Below, piece by piece: positions 29,009 through 38,212 of a stretch of 64,000 nucleotides of DNA; positions within the stretch are counted from its first letter, which is position 1; the number at the start of each line of letters is the position of its first letter. The notes beneath the pieces are model-generated. The model did no database searches. It was not told where the DNA came from and saw only the letters and a program-made list of their open reading frames with translations. The stretch comes from Pseudomonas phenolilytica (lineage in GTDB: Bacteria; Pseudomonadota; Gammaproteobacteria; Pseudomonadales; Pseudomonadaceae). A program made the translations under genes and the position numbers. The stretch is from positions 3,434,001 to 3,498,000 of the forward strand of contig NZ_CP058908.1 in NCBI RefSeq assembly GCF_021432765.1, written 5' to 3'.

Positions 29009-29301
29009 CATTCGTGCTCGTCTTGCTGTCCGCCTGGCGCGTTCTGGCGCTCGATGTAACGCTCCACATAGGAGCAGGATGGAATGACGCTGTAACCCTC
29101 CTGCTCGGCGAACTCCAGCGCATGCTGTGCCAGCACCGCCGCGATACCGCGACCACGCAGCGCATCCGGAACGAAGGTTCGATAGATGTCCAGCGTCTGT
29201 TTGCCCAGGTCCATGTAAGCCAGATAAGCGCAATGGCCCTCGACGCTAACCTCGAATCGGTGTCCGCTCCGATCATGGTGCACGGTAAGTGTGTCGCTCA
29301 T
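29008..29301 (-). CDS. Small GNAT-family acetyltransferase
   Basis: A 97-residue single-domain protein matches the short GNAT group (COG2388, YidJ-like). RTFVPDALRGRGIAAVLAQ gives the acetyl-CoA-binding R-x2-G-x-G/A motif around residues 42-60, and VIPSCSYVERYIER is a conserved C-terminal segment. It is preceded by GAGGAG. The substrate is unknown. The stop overlaps the terminator of the convergent DAHP synthase gene. Confidence 0.88.
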   Translation of the reverse strand: MSDTLTVHHDRSGHRFEVSVEGHCAYLAYMDLGKQTLDIYRTFVPDALRGRGIAAVLAQHALEFAEQEGYSVIPSCSYVERYIERQNAPGGQQDEHE

Positions 29302-29699
29302 TTCGACTCCTCAGCAGGATCAGCCAATCTTGTTATTGTTCGCCCGGTTGCATGCATGGGCACTCGGGCTGCCTGAGAACCAGCGTTCTTTTCTACCCGC
29401 TTCTGTCGATTTCGACCAGTGCTGGCGTCAATTCCGGCCGCAAGAGAAAGCGCACGACATTTGCCAAGATTCAGCACAAGCCGATGGCGTTCACTACACT
29501 GCCTCAAGTAAACAGACCTGATACTGGATGTTTTTTATCCAACTTGCAGTCGAGGGGCCGAGGGGCTGCCGGAGTTTTCCAAAAAAACGCTCGTGCAGCT
29601 CGTCGACTCGGTTTACTTAAACGAAGTTACAGGTAGTATGTGCGCGCAAACTTTCCATAACGGAAGTTGCTTATGGATTTCCACCTTAAGGGGAACACG
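29302..29699 (+). promoter_or_regulatory. Upstream region of oprI with promoter
   Basis: This 398-bp stretch lies between the divergent GNAT gene and oprI. TTTACT (29612-29617), 16-bp spacer and TAGTAT (29634-29639) form a promoter about 60 bp before the oprI start. AAGGGG is the ribosome-binding site. The region upstream to about 29520 contains a 76-codon open frame starting GTG that I do not consider convincing. No other structure stands out. Confidence 0.55.
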
Positions 29700-29954
29700 A
29701 TGAACAACGTTCTGAAATTCTCTGCTCTGGCTCTGGCCGCAGTTCTGGCTACCGGTTGCAGCAACAGCATGACCAAAGAAAGCGAAGCCCGTCTGACTGC
29801 TACCGAAGACGCCGCTGCCCGCGCTCAGGCTCGCGCCGACGAAGCCTACAGCAAGGCTGACGAAGCCCTGGCTGCTGCTCAGAAGGCTCAGCAGACCGCT
29901 GACGAAGCGAACGAGCGCGCTCTGCGTATGCTGGATCGCGCCAGCCGCAAGTAA
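29700..29954 (+). CDS. oprI: Major outer-membrane lipoprotein OprI
   Basis: The 84-residue Lpp-like lipoprotein has signal peptide and lipobox ATGC with lipidated Cys20, then a heptad-repeat helix that should form a trimeric coiled coil. It ends RASRK, with the C-terminal lysine available for peptidoglycan linkage. The start at 29700 follows AAGGGG; an in-frame ATG 33 bases earlier is rejected. It is one residue longer than the P. aeruginosa protein as I remember it. A strong terminator follows, fitting a short abundant mRNA. Confidence 0.97.
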   Translation: MNNVLKFSALALAAVLATGCSNSMTKESEARLTATEDAAARAQARADEAYSKADEALAAAQKAQQTADEANERALRMLDRASRK

Positions 29955-29966
29955 GCTTCAAGGCAA

Positions 29967-29999
29967 CAAAAAAAGCCGACCTACAAGGTCGGCTTTTTT
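29967..29999. terminator. oprI terminator
   Basis: AAAAAAAGCCGACC-TACAA-GGTCGGCTTTTTT is a near-perfect symmetric hairpin with A and T tails, 12 bp after the oprI stop. It can also serve the convergent L,D-transpeptidase gene. Confidence 0.95.
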
Positions 30000-30044
30000 A
30001 TTTGTCGCAATACGCCCCGCGGACAACGCCACGGGGCTTAATGC

Positions 30045-31010
30045 TCAAAAAACTTGCTCTTCATGACTGGCTATGGATACCGATTGCTGATCGGCAATCT
30101 CGATCGGCAAACCGTCTTCGCCAGCAACGATATCCCGGATCATCTCCCAATCAAGATGCAGAGTGCGCATCTGCTCGTCGCGCTTGAGCAGCGTATTGAC
30201 GACTACGGCGTGCTTGTCCATCAGCGTCAGTTTCTTCTCTTCGTCTTCCAGCGGCGCATGGGCCTCCAGGTAGACCTTACCGTCGCTCACGCCGAACTTG
30301 TACGGCTCGTCGATAATGCGCACCGGCGTTCCCACCTTGACCATGCGCGACAGCTCGAGAACGTTGTTGTTCAGCATGCGGAAACAGCCGTGGCTGACGC
30401 GCATGCCGATGCCGAACTTCTTATTCGAGCCATGAATCAGGTAGCCCGGGATGGCCAGACTCATCTTGTACGGGCCCAACGGGTTATCCGGTCCCGGCGG
30501 CACCACCGTGGGCAACGGATCGCCATCCGCCGCGTGCTCTTCGCGAATGGACTTGGGCGGATACCATGCCGGGTTGGCGGTCATGGCGGAAATACGCGTA
30601 CTGCCTACAGGCGAACCCCAGCCTTCGCGCCCGATGCCCAGCGGATAGGTGTGGACGACGCTGCCGCCGGCCGGGTAGTAGTACATGCGGTACTCGGCGA
30701 TGTTGATCACGATACCCTCGCGCGGCCCTGGCGGCAGGATGAAGCGCGTCGGCAGGATGATGTCGGTCCCCTCGCCCGGCAGCCACGGATCCACGCCCGG
30801 ATTGGCGGCCACCAGTTCGGAATAGCCCAGATCGTTGGTTTCGGCGATCGCGGCGAAGGTGTCTTCGTATTTCGCCTTGATCACGCGGATCTGGCCGACT
30901 ACATCTTCGCCCTCAGGCGGCAAAGGCAGCTCCAGCGCGACGCTCTGGCCAGCCGCCAGCAAAGCCGCAAGAGACAAACAGGAGGCGACAGCAGACGCAC
31001 GCGAAAGCAT
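30045..31010 (-). CDS. L,D-transpeptidase (ErfK/YbiS type)
   Basis: The 321-residue periplasmic protein has a signal peptide cut near residue 25, a LysM-like peptidoglycan-binding region (about 43-90) and a YkuD catalytic domain. Its nucleophile is Cys209 in VSHGCFRM, preceded by the HGSNKK histidine. A C-terminal domain of about 90 residues follows. Such enzymes cross-link peptidoglycan or attach Braun lipoprotein to it. It faces oprI, the Braun-lipoprotein equivalent, with both stops about 90 bp apart, so OprI attachment is the favoured role by inference. Confidence 0.93.
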   Translation of the reverse strand: MLSRASAVASCLSLAALLAAGQSVALELPLPPEGEDVVGQIRVIKAKYEDTFAAIAETNDLGYSELVAANPGVDPWLPGEGTDIILPTRFILPPGPREGIVINIAEYRMYYYPAGGSVVHTYPLGIGREGWGSPVGSTRISAMTANPAWYPPKSIREEHAADGDPLPTVVPPGPDNPLGPYKMSLAIPGYLIHGSNKKFGIGMRVSHGCFRMLNNNVLELSRMVKVGTPVRIIDEPYKFGVSDGKVYLEAHAPLEDEEKKLTLMDKHAVVVNTLLKRDEQMRTLHLDWEMIRDIVAGEDGLPIEIADQQSVSIASHEEQVF

Positions 31011-31076
31011 TACGGAAACCCTTGGCTGATTGATCGAATTGACGGCGATTGTACTCGAAGCCGACGTCGCCGGCGC

Positions 31077-31358
31077 CTACCAGGCACTTACCGCGGACAG
31101 AAGGCCCCTGCTGCGCGCATCCAGCAACTGCAGGCAGGCCGGACACAGACGCCGGTCCTTCAGCGTCTCGCGCTGCAGGTCCTGCCAGCGCGGCTGCGCT
31201 GGCAGCAGGCCCCCGCACAGTGTGCGATCCGCATTACCGCTCAGCTCCAGCTGGCGCAGCGCCAGATGCAGACGATTCTCGCGGCAGGCGAACAGATCGA
31301 ACTGCTCGTCCGGCACGATGAGTCGATAGGCATACAGGGTCTTGGCTGAGCGCGGCAT
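31077..31358 (-). CDS. Conserved hypothetical protein of 93 residues
   Basis: The start is ATG 31358 (MPRSAKTLYAYRLIVPDEQF) with GGGAG upstream; 18 codons of extra open frame before it are ignored. The protein is basic at the C-terminus and has a lone CPAC motif (LCPACLQ) plus an earlier Cys in RTLCGG, hinting at a metal or redox site. No family function is known to me. It lies 66 bp upstream of the L,D-transpeptidase on the same strand and downstream of tesA; PAO1 has a similar small gene in this place, from memory. Confidence 0.7.
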   Translation of the reverse strand: MPRSAKTLYAYRLIVPDEQFDLFACRENRLHLALRQLELSGNADRTLCGGLLPAQPRWQDLQRETLKDRRLCPACLQLLDARSRGLLSAVSAW

Positions 31359-31448
31359 CGAGTGCTCCCGTTCGAGGGGCGCGACAGTAGCTGCGCGCTC
31401 GCGCCAGCGCAAGAGGCTCGCAGGGCCTCAGGCAGACGGCGTTCAGCG

Positions 31449-32060
31449 CTACGGGGCGAGCAATGGCGCAAGCGCCGGCCAGACGTTCTCGAGAAGTTGC
31501 GCTTGCGCCGACGCGGTCGGGTGCACGCCGTCGCCCTGCATCATGCCGGGCTCTCCGGCGACCCCTTCGAGCACGAACGGAACCAGCGCCACATCGCGCT
31601 CATCCGCCAGCTCGTGGTACACCCGAGCGAAGGCCTCGGTGTAGCGACGCCCGTAATTCGGCGGCAGACGCATGCCCAACAGCAGCACCTTGGCGTCGGT
31701 CTGCTGCGACTGCTCAATCATCGCCGCAAGATTCTGTTTCAATTGCGCCGGCGACTGGCCGCGCAAGCCATCGTTGCCGCCCAGCTCGAGAATCACCACC
31801 TCCGGCCGATGCTCCGCGAGCAGCGTTGGCAGCCTGGCGAGCCCACCAGCGCTGGTGTCGCCGCTGATCGAGGCGTTCACCACGGAGCGCGGTCGAGCCT
31901 GCTCGGCGAGGCGCTGCTGCAGCAGATGCACCCAGCCCTGGCTGGTTTCCAGGCCGAAAGCGGCGCTGATACTATCGCCGACCACCAAGACGGTTCCCGC
32001 CAGCGCGCCCTGCCCCCACATCACCAGCAGCAGGACCCCGCCTTTCAGCCAACTTCGCAT
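31449..32060 (-). CDS. tesA: Arylesterase/lysophospholipase/thioesterase TesA
   Basis: The 203-residue SGNH-hydrolase has a signal peptide (residues 1-22) and the block I motif VVGDSISAAFG with nucleophile Ser30. The remaining SGNH blocks are ISGDTSAGG, LELGGNDGL and GDGVHPTASAQ, the latter with the Asp-His pair. It is periplasmic and acts on acyl thioesters and aryl esters. I choose ATG 32060 (MRSWLKGGVL) with GGAGA upstream; another ATG four codons earlier is possible. Its start codon is only 10 bp from that of the divergent ABC ATPase gene. Confidence 0.95.
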   Translation of the reverse strand: MRSWLKGGVLLLVMWGQGALAGTVLVVGDSISAAFGLETSQGWVHLLQQRLAEQARPRSVVNASISGDTSAGGLARLPTLLAEHRPEVVILELGGNDGLRGQSPAQLKQNLAAMIEQSQQTDAKVLLLGMRLPPNYGRRYTEAFARVYHELADERDVALVPFVLEGVAGEPGMMQGDGVHPTASAQAQLLENVWPALAPLLAP

Positions 32061-32070
32061 CGGATTCTCC

Positions 32071-32757
32071 ATGAGCGTCAGCATTCTCATCGCCCGGCAC
32101 CTTAACAAAGTGGTTCCCAGCGCGGAAGGCGAGCTGCATATCCTCAGCGACCTCTCCCTGGAGCTGGCGAAGGGCGACAGCCTGGCCATCGTCGGTACTT
32201 CCGGCTCGGGCAAATCCACCCTGCTCGGCCTGCTCGCCGGGCTCGACCTGCCCAGTGCTGGCGAAGTACAGCTGGCCGGCCACTCGCTCGGCACGCTGGA
32301 CGAGGATCAGCGCGCGCGGGTTCGGGCCGAGCATGTCGGTTTCGTCTTTCAGTCCTTCCAGCTGCTCGACAGCCTCGACGCGCTGGAGAACGTCATGCTG
32401 CCGCTGGAACTCGAAGGTCGCCGCGACGCCGCCCAGCGCGCCCGGCAGTTGCTGGAGCGTGTCGGCCTCGGTACGCGTCTGCATCACTATCCACGCCAGC
32501 TGTCCGGTGGCGAGCAGCAGCGCGTGGCGCTGGCGCGCGCCTTCGCCGCGGAGCCGGACGTGCTGTTCGCCGACGAGCCGACCGGCAACCTCGACAGCCA
32601 TACCGGCGCGCACATCAGCGACCTGCTGTTCGAGCTCAATCGCGAGCGCGGCACCACCCTGGTATTGGTTACGCACGACGAACGCCTGGCCCGCCGCTGT
32701 CGCCATCTGCTGCGTCTAGAAGGCGGGCGTCGGGTCGACAACGGGTCCGCCGCATGA
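32071..32757 (+). CDS. ABC transporter ATP-binding protein (LolD/YbbA type)
   Basis: The 228-residue ATPase has Walker A GTSGSGKST (42-50), Q-loop FQSFQ, signature LSGGEQQR (144-151), Walker B VLFADEP (164-170) and the H-switch VTHDE. It belongs to the MacB/LolD family that pairs with FtsX-like permeases, as with YbbA/YbbP of E. coli. The permease gene overlaps its stop by four bases. The divergence from tesA is the same as ybbA/tesA in E. coli. The substrate is unknown; lipid or lysophospholipid export is an inference from TesA linkage. No clear Shine-Dalgarno is visible. Confidence 0.94.
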   Translation: MSVSILIARHLNKVVPSAEGELHILSDLSLELAKGDSLAIVGTSGSGKSTLLGLLAGLDLPSAGEVQLAGHSLGTLDEDQRARVRAEHVGFVFQSFQLLDSLDALENVMLPLELEGRRDAAQRARQLLERVGLGTRLHHYPRQLSGGEQQRVALARAFAAEPDVLFADEPTGNLDSHTGAHISDLLFELNRERGTTLVLVTHDERLARRCRHLLRLEGGRRVDNGSAA

Positions 32758-35258
32758 GCCATGTGCCGACTCGCCGCCTCGCGGCGCTGGCGTGCCGTCA
32801 GCTGCTGCGCGACGCCCGCGCCGGCGAGCTGCGCGTGCTGTTCTTCGCCCTGCTAATCGCCGTCGCGGCGAGCACCGCAATCGGCTATTTCGGTGCTCGC
32901 CTGAACGACGCCATGCAACTGCGTGCCAGCGAATTTCTCGGCGCAGACCTAGTGCTGCAAGGCAGCGCCGAAGCCCAGCCTCACCAGATTGCAGCCGGCC
33001 GACAATTGGGGCTGACGCATGCGCGGGTGGTCGAGTTCTCCAGCGTGATCGCCACCGACGACAAACTGCAGCTCACTAGCGTCAAGGCTGCCGACAGCGC
33101 CTATCCGCTGCGCGGTGAGCTGCGCAGCGCCGCCGCACCCTACGAACAGGAACAACCGGGACCAGGACCGCGACCGGGCGAAGCCTGGGCCGAGGCCCGC
33201 CTGCTCACAGCCCTGGAGCTGGAGATCGGTGATCCGATCGAGGTCGGCGACAAGTCGCTGCGCTTGACCCGCGTGCTGACCTACGAGCCGGATCGCGTCG
33301 GCGACTTCTACAGCCTGACCCCGCGCGTGCTGATGCACATGGACGACCTGGCCGCCACCGGCGTGGTGCAGCCGGGCAGCCGGGTGCGTTACCGCGAGCT
33401 GTGGCGTGGGCCGGCCGAAACGCTCGCCACCTACCGGCAACAGCTCGAACCGGGACTGCTGGCCCATCAGCGCATCGAGACGGCTGGCGACAGCAACCGG
33501 CAGATCGGTGGCGCGCTCGGACGCGCCGAGCGCTATCTGAATCTGGCGAGCCTTGCCGCGATCCTGCTGGCCGGCGTCGCCGTGGCGCTGTCGGCCGCGC
33601 GCTTCGCCGCGCGCCGCTTCGATGCCAGCGCACTCTTGCGTTGCCTGGGGCTTTCACGACGGGAAACGCTGCTGCTGTACACCCTGCAACTCGGGCTGCT
33701 CGGCGCGCTCGCCAGCATCGTTGGCGCCCTGCTCGGCTGGGGGGCGCAATACGGGCTGTTCTATTTGCTGCGCGATGTACTGGCGCAGGAAATTCCGAAC
33801 GCCACACTGTGGCCGGCGCTGGCCGGCATCGCCACCGGCCTGGTCGCCCTCGCCGGCTTCGCCCTGCCGCCGCTGGCAGCGCTCGGTCGCGTCCCGCCGC
33901 TACGGGTACTGCGGCGCGACATGCTGCCGGTGCCACCGAGCAGCTGGCTGGTGTACGGCACGGCGATTCTCGCGCTCGGCCTGATCATGTGGCGGCTGAG
34001 CCTGGACCTGAAGATCACCCTCGCCCTGCTTGGCGGCGGGCTGCTGGCCGCGCTGCTGCTGGGCGGCCTGCTGCTGCTCGGCCTGCGCGGCTTGCGCCGG
34101 TTGCTGGCAGGCGCGGCGCTTTCCTGGCGGCTGGGCCTGGGCCAGTTGTTGCGACACCCGTTGGCGGCGGCCGGGCAGTCTCTGGCATTCGGCCTGATCC
34201 TGCTGGCGATGGCGCTGATCGCCCTGTTGCGCGGTGAGCTGCTCGACACCTGGCAGGACCAGCTACCGCAGGACGCTCCCAATCATTTCGCACTCAACGT
34301 GCTGCCCGCGGAGAAGGATGCCTTCGCCGCACGCATCGCCAGCCTGTCGACGGTGGCGGCGCCGCTGTATCCGGTCATTCCCGGGCGGCTGGTGGCGATC
34401 AACGACGCACCGGTGCGCCAGCTGGTGAGCAAGGATTCGCAGGGCGACCGCGCTGTGCGCCGTGACCTGAGCCTGACCTGGGCGGCCGAACTGCCGGCCG
34501 ACAACCGCCTGACCGCCGGAAGCTGGTGGGGGCCACCGGCCGCGCCGCAACTCCCTGGCGTTTCGGTCGAAACCGAACTGGCCGAGAGCCTCGGCGTGCA
34601 ACTGGGTGATCGCCTGACCTTCATCGTCGGCGGTCTCAGCCGCGATGCCCGGGTAACCAGCCTGCGCGAGGTCAACTGGGACAGCTTCCAGCCCAACTTC
34701 TACATGATCTTCGAGCCCGGTACCCTGCAGGACATGCCCGTCACCTACATGACCAGCTTCTATCTGCCACCCGGCAAGGAGCGCGAGCTGGTCGAGATGG
34801 CGCGGGCCTTCCCCGCCACCACGCTTCTGCAGGTCGAAGCGCTGCTCGCGCAGTTGCGCAGCATTCTCACCCAGGTGTCGCTCGCGGTGGAGTACGTTCT
34901 GTTGTTCGTCCTCGCCGCCGGGCTCGCCGTGCTGTTTGCCGGCCTGCAGGCCACACTGGACGAGCGCATCCGCCAGGGCGCACTGCTGCGCGCGCTGGGT
35001 GCCGAGCGCAGCCTGCTGCTTAGAGTGCGTCGGGCAGAATTCGGCATGCTCGGCGCGGCCAGCGGCGTGCTTGCCGCGCTGGGTTGCGAGCTGGTCAGCG
35101 CACTGCTCTATCGCTTCGCCTTCGAGCTGCCCTGGCAGCCGCATCCCTGGCTTGTGCTGCTACCGCTTCTTGGCGCGCTGCTGGTCGGTGGCGCCGGGGT
35201 TCTCGGCACCCGCCGCGCGCTCGACGCCAGCCCGCTCGGCGTGCTGCGCGAGGGCTGA
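32754..35258 (+). CDS. FtsX-like ABC transporter permease (YbbP type)
   Basis: The 834-residue permease starts with a helix near residues 28-48 and a large periplasmic domain (about 50-255). Then come several helices around 260-470 and a second periplasmic domain. A final three-helix FtsX block (about 710-825) includes VLFAGLQATLDERIRQGALLRALGA. Two FtsX repeats in one chain are typical of YbbP. The ATG overlaps the ATPase stop (ATGA), so the two are coupled. Transport substrate is not established. Confidence 0.92.
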   Translation: MSHVPTRRLAALACRQLLRDARAGELRVLFFALLIAVAASTAIGYFGARLNDAMQLRASEFLGADLVLQGSAEAQPHQIAAGRQLGLTHARVVEFSSVIATDDKLQLTSVKAADSAYPLRGELRSAAAPYEQEQPGPGPRPGEAWAEARLLTALELEIGDPIEVGDKSLRLTRVLTYEPDRVGDFYSLTPRVLMHMDDLAATGVVQPGSRVRYRELWRGPAETLATYRQQLEPGLLAHQRIETAGDSNRQIGGALGRAERYLNLASLAAILLAGVAVALSAARFAARRFDASALLRCLGLSRRETLLLYTLQLGLLGALASIVGALLGWGAQYGLFYLLRDVLAQEIPNATLWPALAGIATGLVALAGFALPPLAALGRVPPLRVLRRDMLPVPPSSWLVYGTAILALGLIMWRLSLDLKITLALLGGGLLAALLLGGLLLLGLRGLRRLLAGAALSWRLGLGQLLRHPLAAAGQSLAFGLILLAMALIALLRGELLDTWQDQLPQDAPNHFALNVLPAEKDAFAARIASLSTVAAPLYPVIPGRLVAINDAPVRQLVSKDSQGDRAVRRDLSLTWAAELPADNRLTAGSWWGPPAAPQLPGVSVETELAESLGVQLGDRLTFIVGGLSRDARVTSLREVNWDSFQPNFYMIFEPGTLQDMPVTYMTSFYLPPGKERELVEMARAFPATTLLQVEALLAQLRSILTQVSLAVEYVLLFVLAAGLAVLFAGLQATLDERIRQGALLRALGAERSLLLRVRRAEFGMLGAASGVLAALGCELVSALLYRFAFELPWQPHPWLVLLPLLGALLVGGAGVLGTRRALDASPLGVLREG

Positions 35259-35321
35259 CGACTCGCCCTCGCCGCCCGGTTCGGCCTACACTTTGCGGCC
35301 CTTTCGCCACACGGATCGACC

Positions 35322-35819
35322 ATGAGCCGCTATCGCCCGCCGCGCCCCGCCGGAACCCCGCTGATCACCCCGGAAGGCGAAGCGCGCCTGCGCGCCGAGC
35401 TGCACGAACTGTGGCATGTCAAACGCCCGCAGGTGACGCAATCGGTGAGCGAGGCGGCCGCCCAGGGCGATCGCTCCGAGAACGCCGAGTACACCTACGG
35501 CAAGAAGATGCTGCGCGAGATCGACAGCCGGGTGCGTTTTCTCACCAAGCGCCTGGAAAAACTCAAGGTCGTCAGTGAGCGGCCGAGCGATCCGGACAAG
35601 GTGTATTTCGGTGCCTGGGTGACGCTGGAGGATGAGGACGGCAACGAAGCCCGCTACCGCATCGTCGGCCCTGACGAACTGGACCTCAAGCAAGGCCTGA
35701 TCAGCATCGACTCGCCGCTGGCCCGCGCATTGGTCGGCAAGGCGCTGGATGCCGAAGTACAGGTGCAAACGCCGACAGGACCCAAATTATGGTACGTGGT
35801 GGCAATCGAGTATCCGTGA
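35322..35819 (+). CDS. greB: Transcript cleavage factor GreB
   Basis: The 165-residue factor has the N-terminal coiled coil (about 15-80) with the acidic tip motif [20 protein letters not shown]. The C-terminal FKBP-like domain ends in [18 protein letters not shown]. It inserts into the RNA polymerase secondary channel to rescue backtracked complexes. The [10 protein letters not shown] and [12 protein letters not shown] segments are GreB-like, and the length (165) exceeds typical GreA by about seven residues. Confidence 0.94.
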   Translation: MSRYRPPRPAGTPLITPEGEARLRAELHELWHVKRPQVTQSVSEAAAQGDRSENAEYTYGKKMLREIDSRVRFLTKRLEKLKVVSERPSDPDKVYFGAWVTLEDEDGNEARYRIVGPDELDLKQGLISIDSPLARALVGKALDAEVQVQTPTGPKLWYVVAIEYP

Positions 35820-37047
<1,228 letters not shown>

Positions 37048-37095
37048 GCCAGCGGCGGGACGGCCGCGTCCCGCCGCCTCTTGCAAGGCAGAACC

Positions 37096-38097
37096 ATGAA
37101 GACACTTCTCGGCCTTTTCCTCGCCTCGCTGTTATTCAGCCTGGTCGTGCTGCTGGCGCCGCCCGAGAACGAACCACCGCCCGCCTCCAGCCCCGCAACG
37201 GCACCGGCGCATGCGGCCCGACCACCGGCGACCGCGCCGATCACCGTCGTCAGCGACTCGGCTGCGCCAAAGCCGATGAGGCTCAGCGAGCTGCCGCGTT
37301 CGTTCAACGGCACGCGGATCGACGGCCGCCTCCAGCAGGACGCCGCCGGCAATCTGATCGTCGACGGCGACGTCCGTCGGCTGTTCGACTACTTCCTCAG
37401 CGCCGTCGGCGCCGAGCCGCTGACCCACAGCGTGCAGCGCCTGCGCCAGCACATCGACGCGCAGCTGCCAGAACCGGCGCAGGCCCAGGCGCAGAATCTC
37501 CTGAACCAGTACCTGGACTACAAGCGCGAGCTGCTGGGGCTGGATTCGGCGGCCCGCCCGCAAAATCTGCCAGCGCTGCGCCAGCGTCTTGCCGCGGTAC
37601 AGGCGTTGCGCGCGCGCATCTTCAGCCATACGGCGCACCAGGCGTTCTTCGCCAGTGAAGAGGCCTATGACCGTTTCACGCTCGAACGCCTGACCATCCA
37701 GCTGGAGCCGGGGCTCGACGCGAATGCCAAGGGTGCCGCGCTCGACCGCTTGCACGCGGCGCTGCCAGCCGAACTGCAGGACGCCCTGGTGCCGCAAATG
37801 CAGACCCAGCTGCGCCAGCAGACAGCCGCGCTGCAGGCGCGTGGCGGCGATGCCGTGCAGCTGCGCCAATTGCGCCAGCAGCTGGTCGGCAATGCGGCGA
37901 CCGAGCGCCTGGAAGCGCTGGACCGTCAGCGACAGGTCTGGCAGCAACGGCTAGCCGACTTCGAACAGGAAAAGAGTCGCATCGAGCATAGCCAGGGCCT
38001 CGGTGAGGCCGACAAGCAGGCCGCTATCGAGCGGCTCGCCGAGCAGCGCTTCGACAGCAGCGAACGCCTGCGCCTGCTGGTCCGTCAGGAAAGCTAG
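37096..38097 (+). CDS. lipH: Lipase-specific foldase (Lif/LipH)
   Basis: The 333-residue membrane-anchored steric chaperone has an N-terminal helix (residues 3-22), a Pro/Ala-rich spacer to about 65, then a helical headpiece domain. The Lif motif appears as RRLFDYFLSAVGAEP (about 94-108), which is essential for lipase activation in homologues. It wraps around LipA in the periplasm before secretion. AAGG precedes the ATG. A long palindrome follows the stop codon. Confidence 0.95.
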   Translation: MKTLLGLFLASLLFSLVVLLAPPENEPPPASSPATAPAHAARPPATAPITVVSDSAAPKPMRLSELPRSFNGTRIDGRLQQDAAGNLIVDGDVRRLFDYFLSAVGAEPLTHSVQRLRQHIDAQLPEPAQAQAQNLLNQYLDYKRELLGLDSAARPQNLPALRQRLAAVQALRARIFSHTAHQAFFASEEAYDRFTLERLTIQLEPGLDANAKGAALDRLHAALPAELQDALVPQMQTQLRQQTAALQARGGDAVQLRQLRQQLVGNAATERLEALDRQRQVWQQRLADFEQEKSRIEHSQGLGEADKQAAIERLAEQRFDSSERLRLLVRQES

Positions 38098-38124
38098 CAG
38101 GCCGTTGAAATCGTAGGCGAGGCA

Positions 38125-38212
38125 GCCAGGGCAAGGCGAGAACAGGCGAAAAAAGCGCAGTTTACGCGCTGTAAATGAGCATTTTGGAGCCTGTTCTTAA
38201 CGCCGCCCTGGC
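38125..38212. repeat. 88-bp nested palindromic element between lipH and mltF2
   Basis: GCCAGGGC (38125-38132) pairs with GCCCTGGC (38205-38212). Inside it, AGAACAGGC pairs with GCCTGTTCT, and TTTAC pairs with GTAAA around GCGCT. The whole reads as one long imperfect hairpin that reaches into the mltF2 stop codon (TAG 38212-38214). It resembles intergenic palindromic repeats of Pseudomonas; it could act as a bidirectional terminator. No second copy occurs in this window. Confidence 0.65.

Noticed and set aside
29291..29521. 76-codon GTG-started frame in the oprI upstream region
   Set aside because: Overlaps the start of the divergent GNAT gene, uses a poor start and shows no recognisable domain; possible but not supportable.
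32060..32294. 78-codon N-terminal extension of TesA
   Set aside because: Runs antisense through the ABC ATPase gene and would bury the signal peptide inside the protein.
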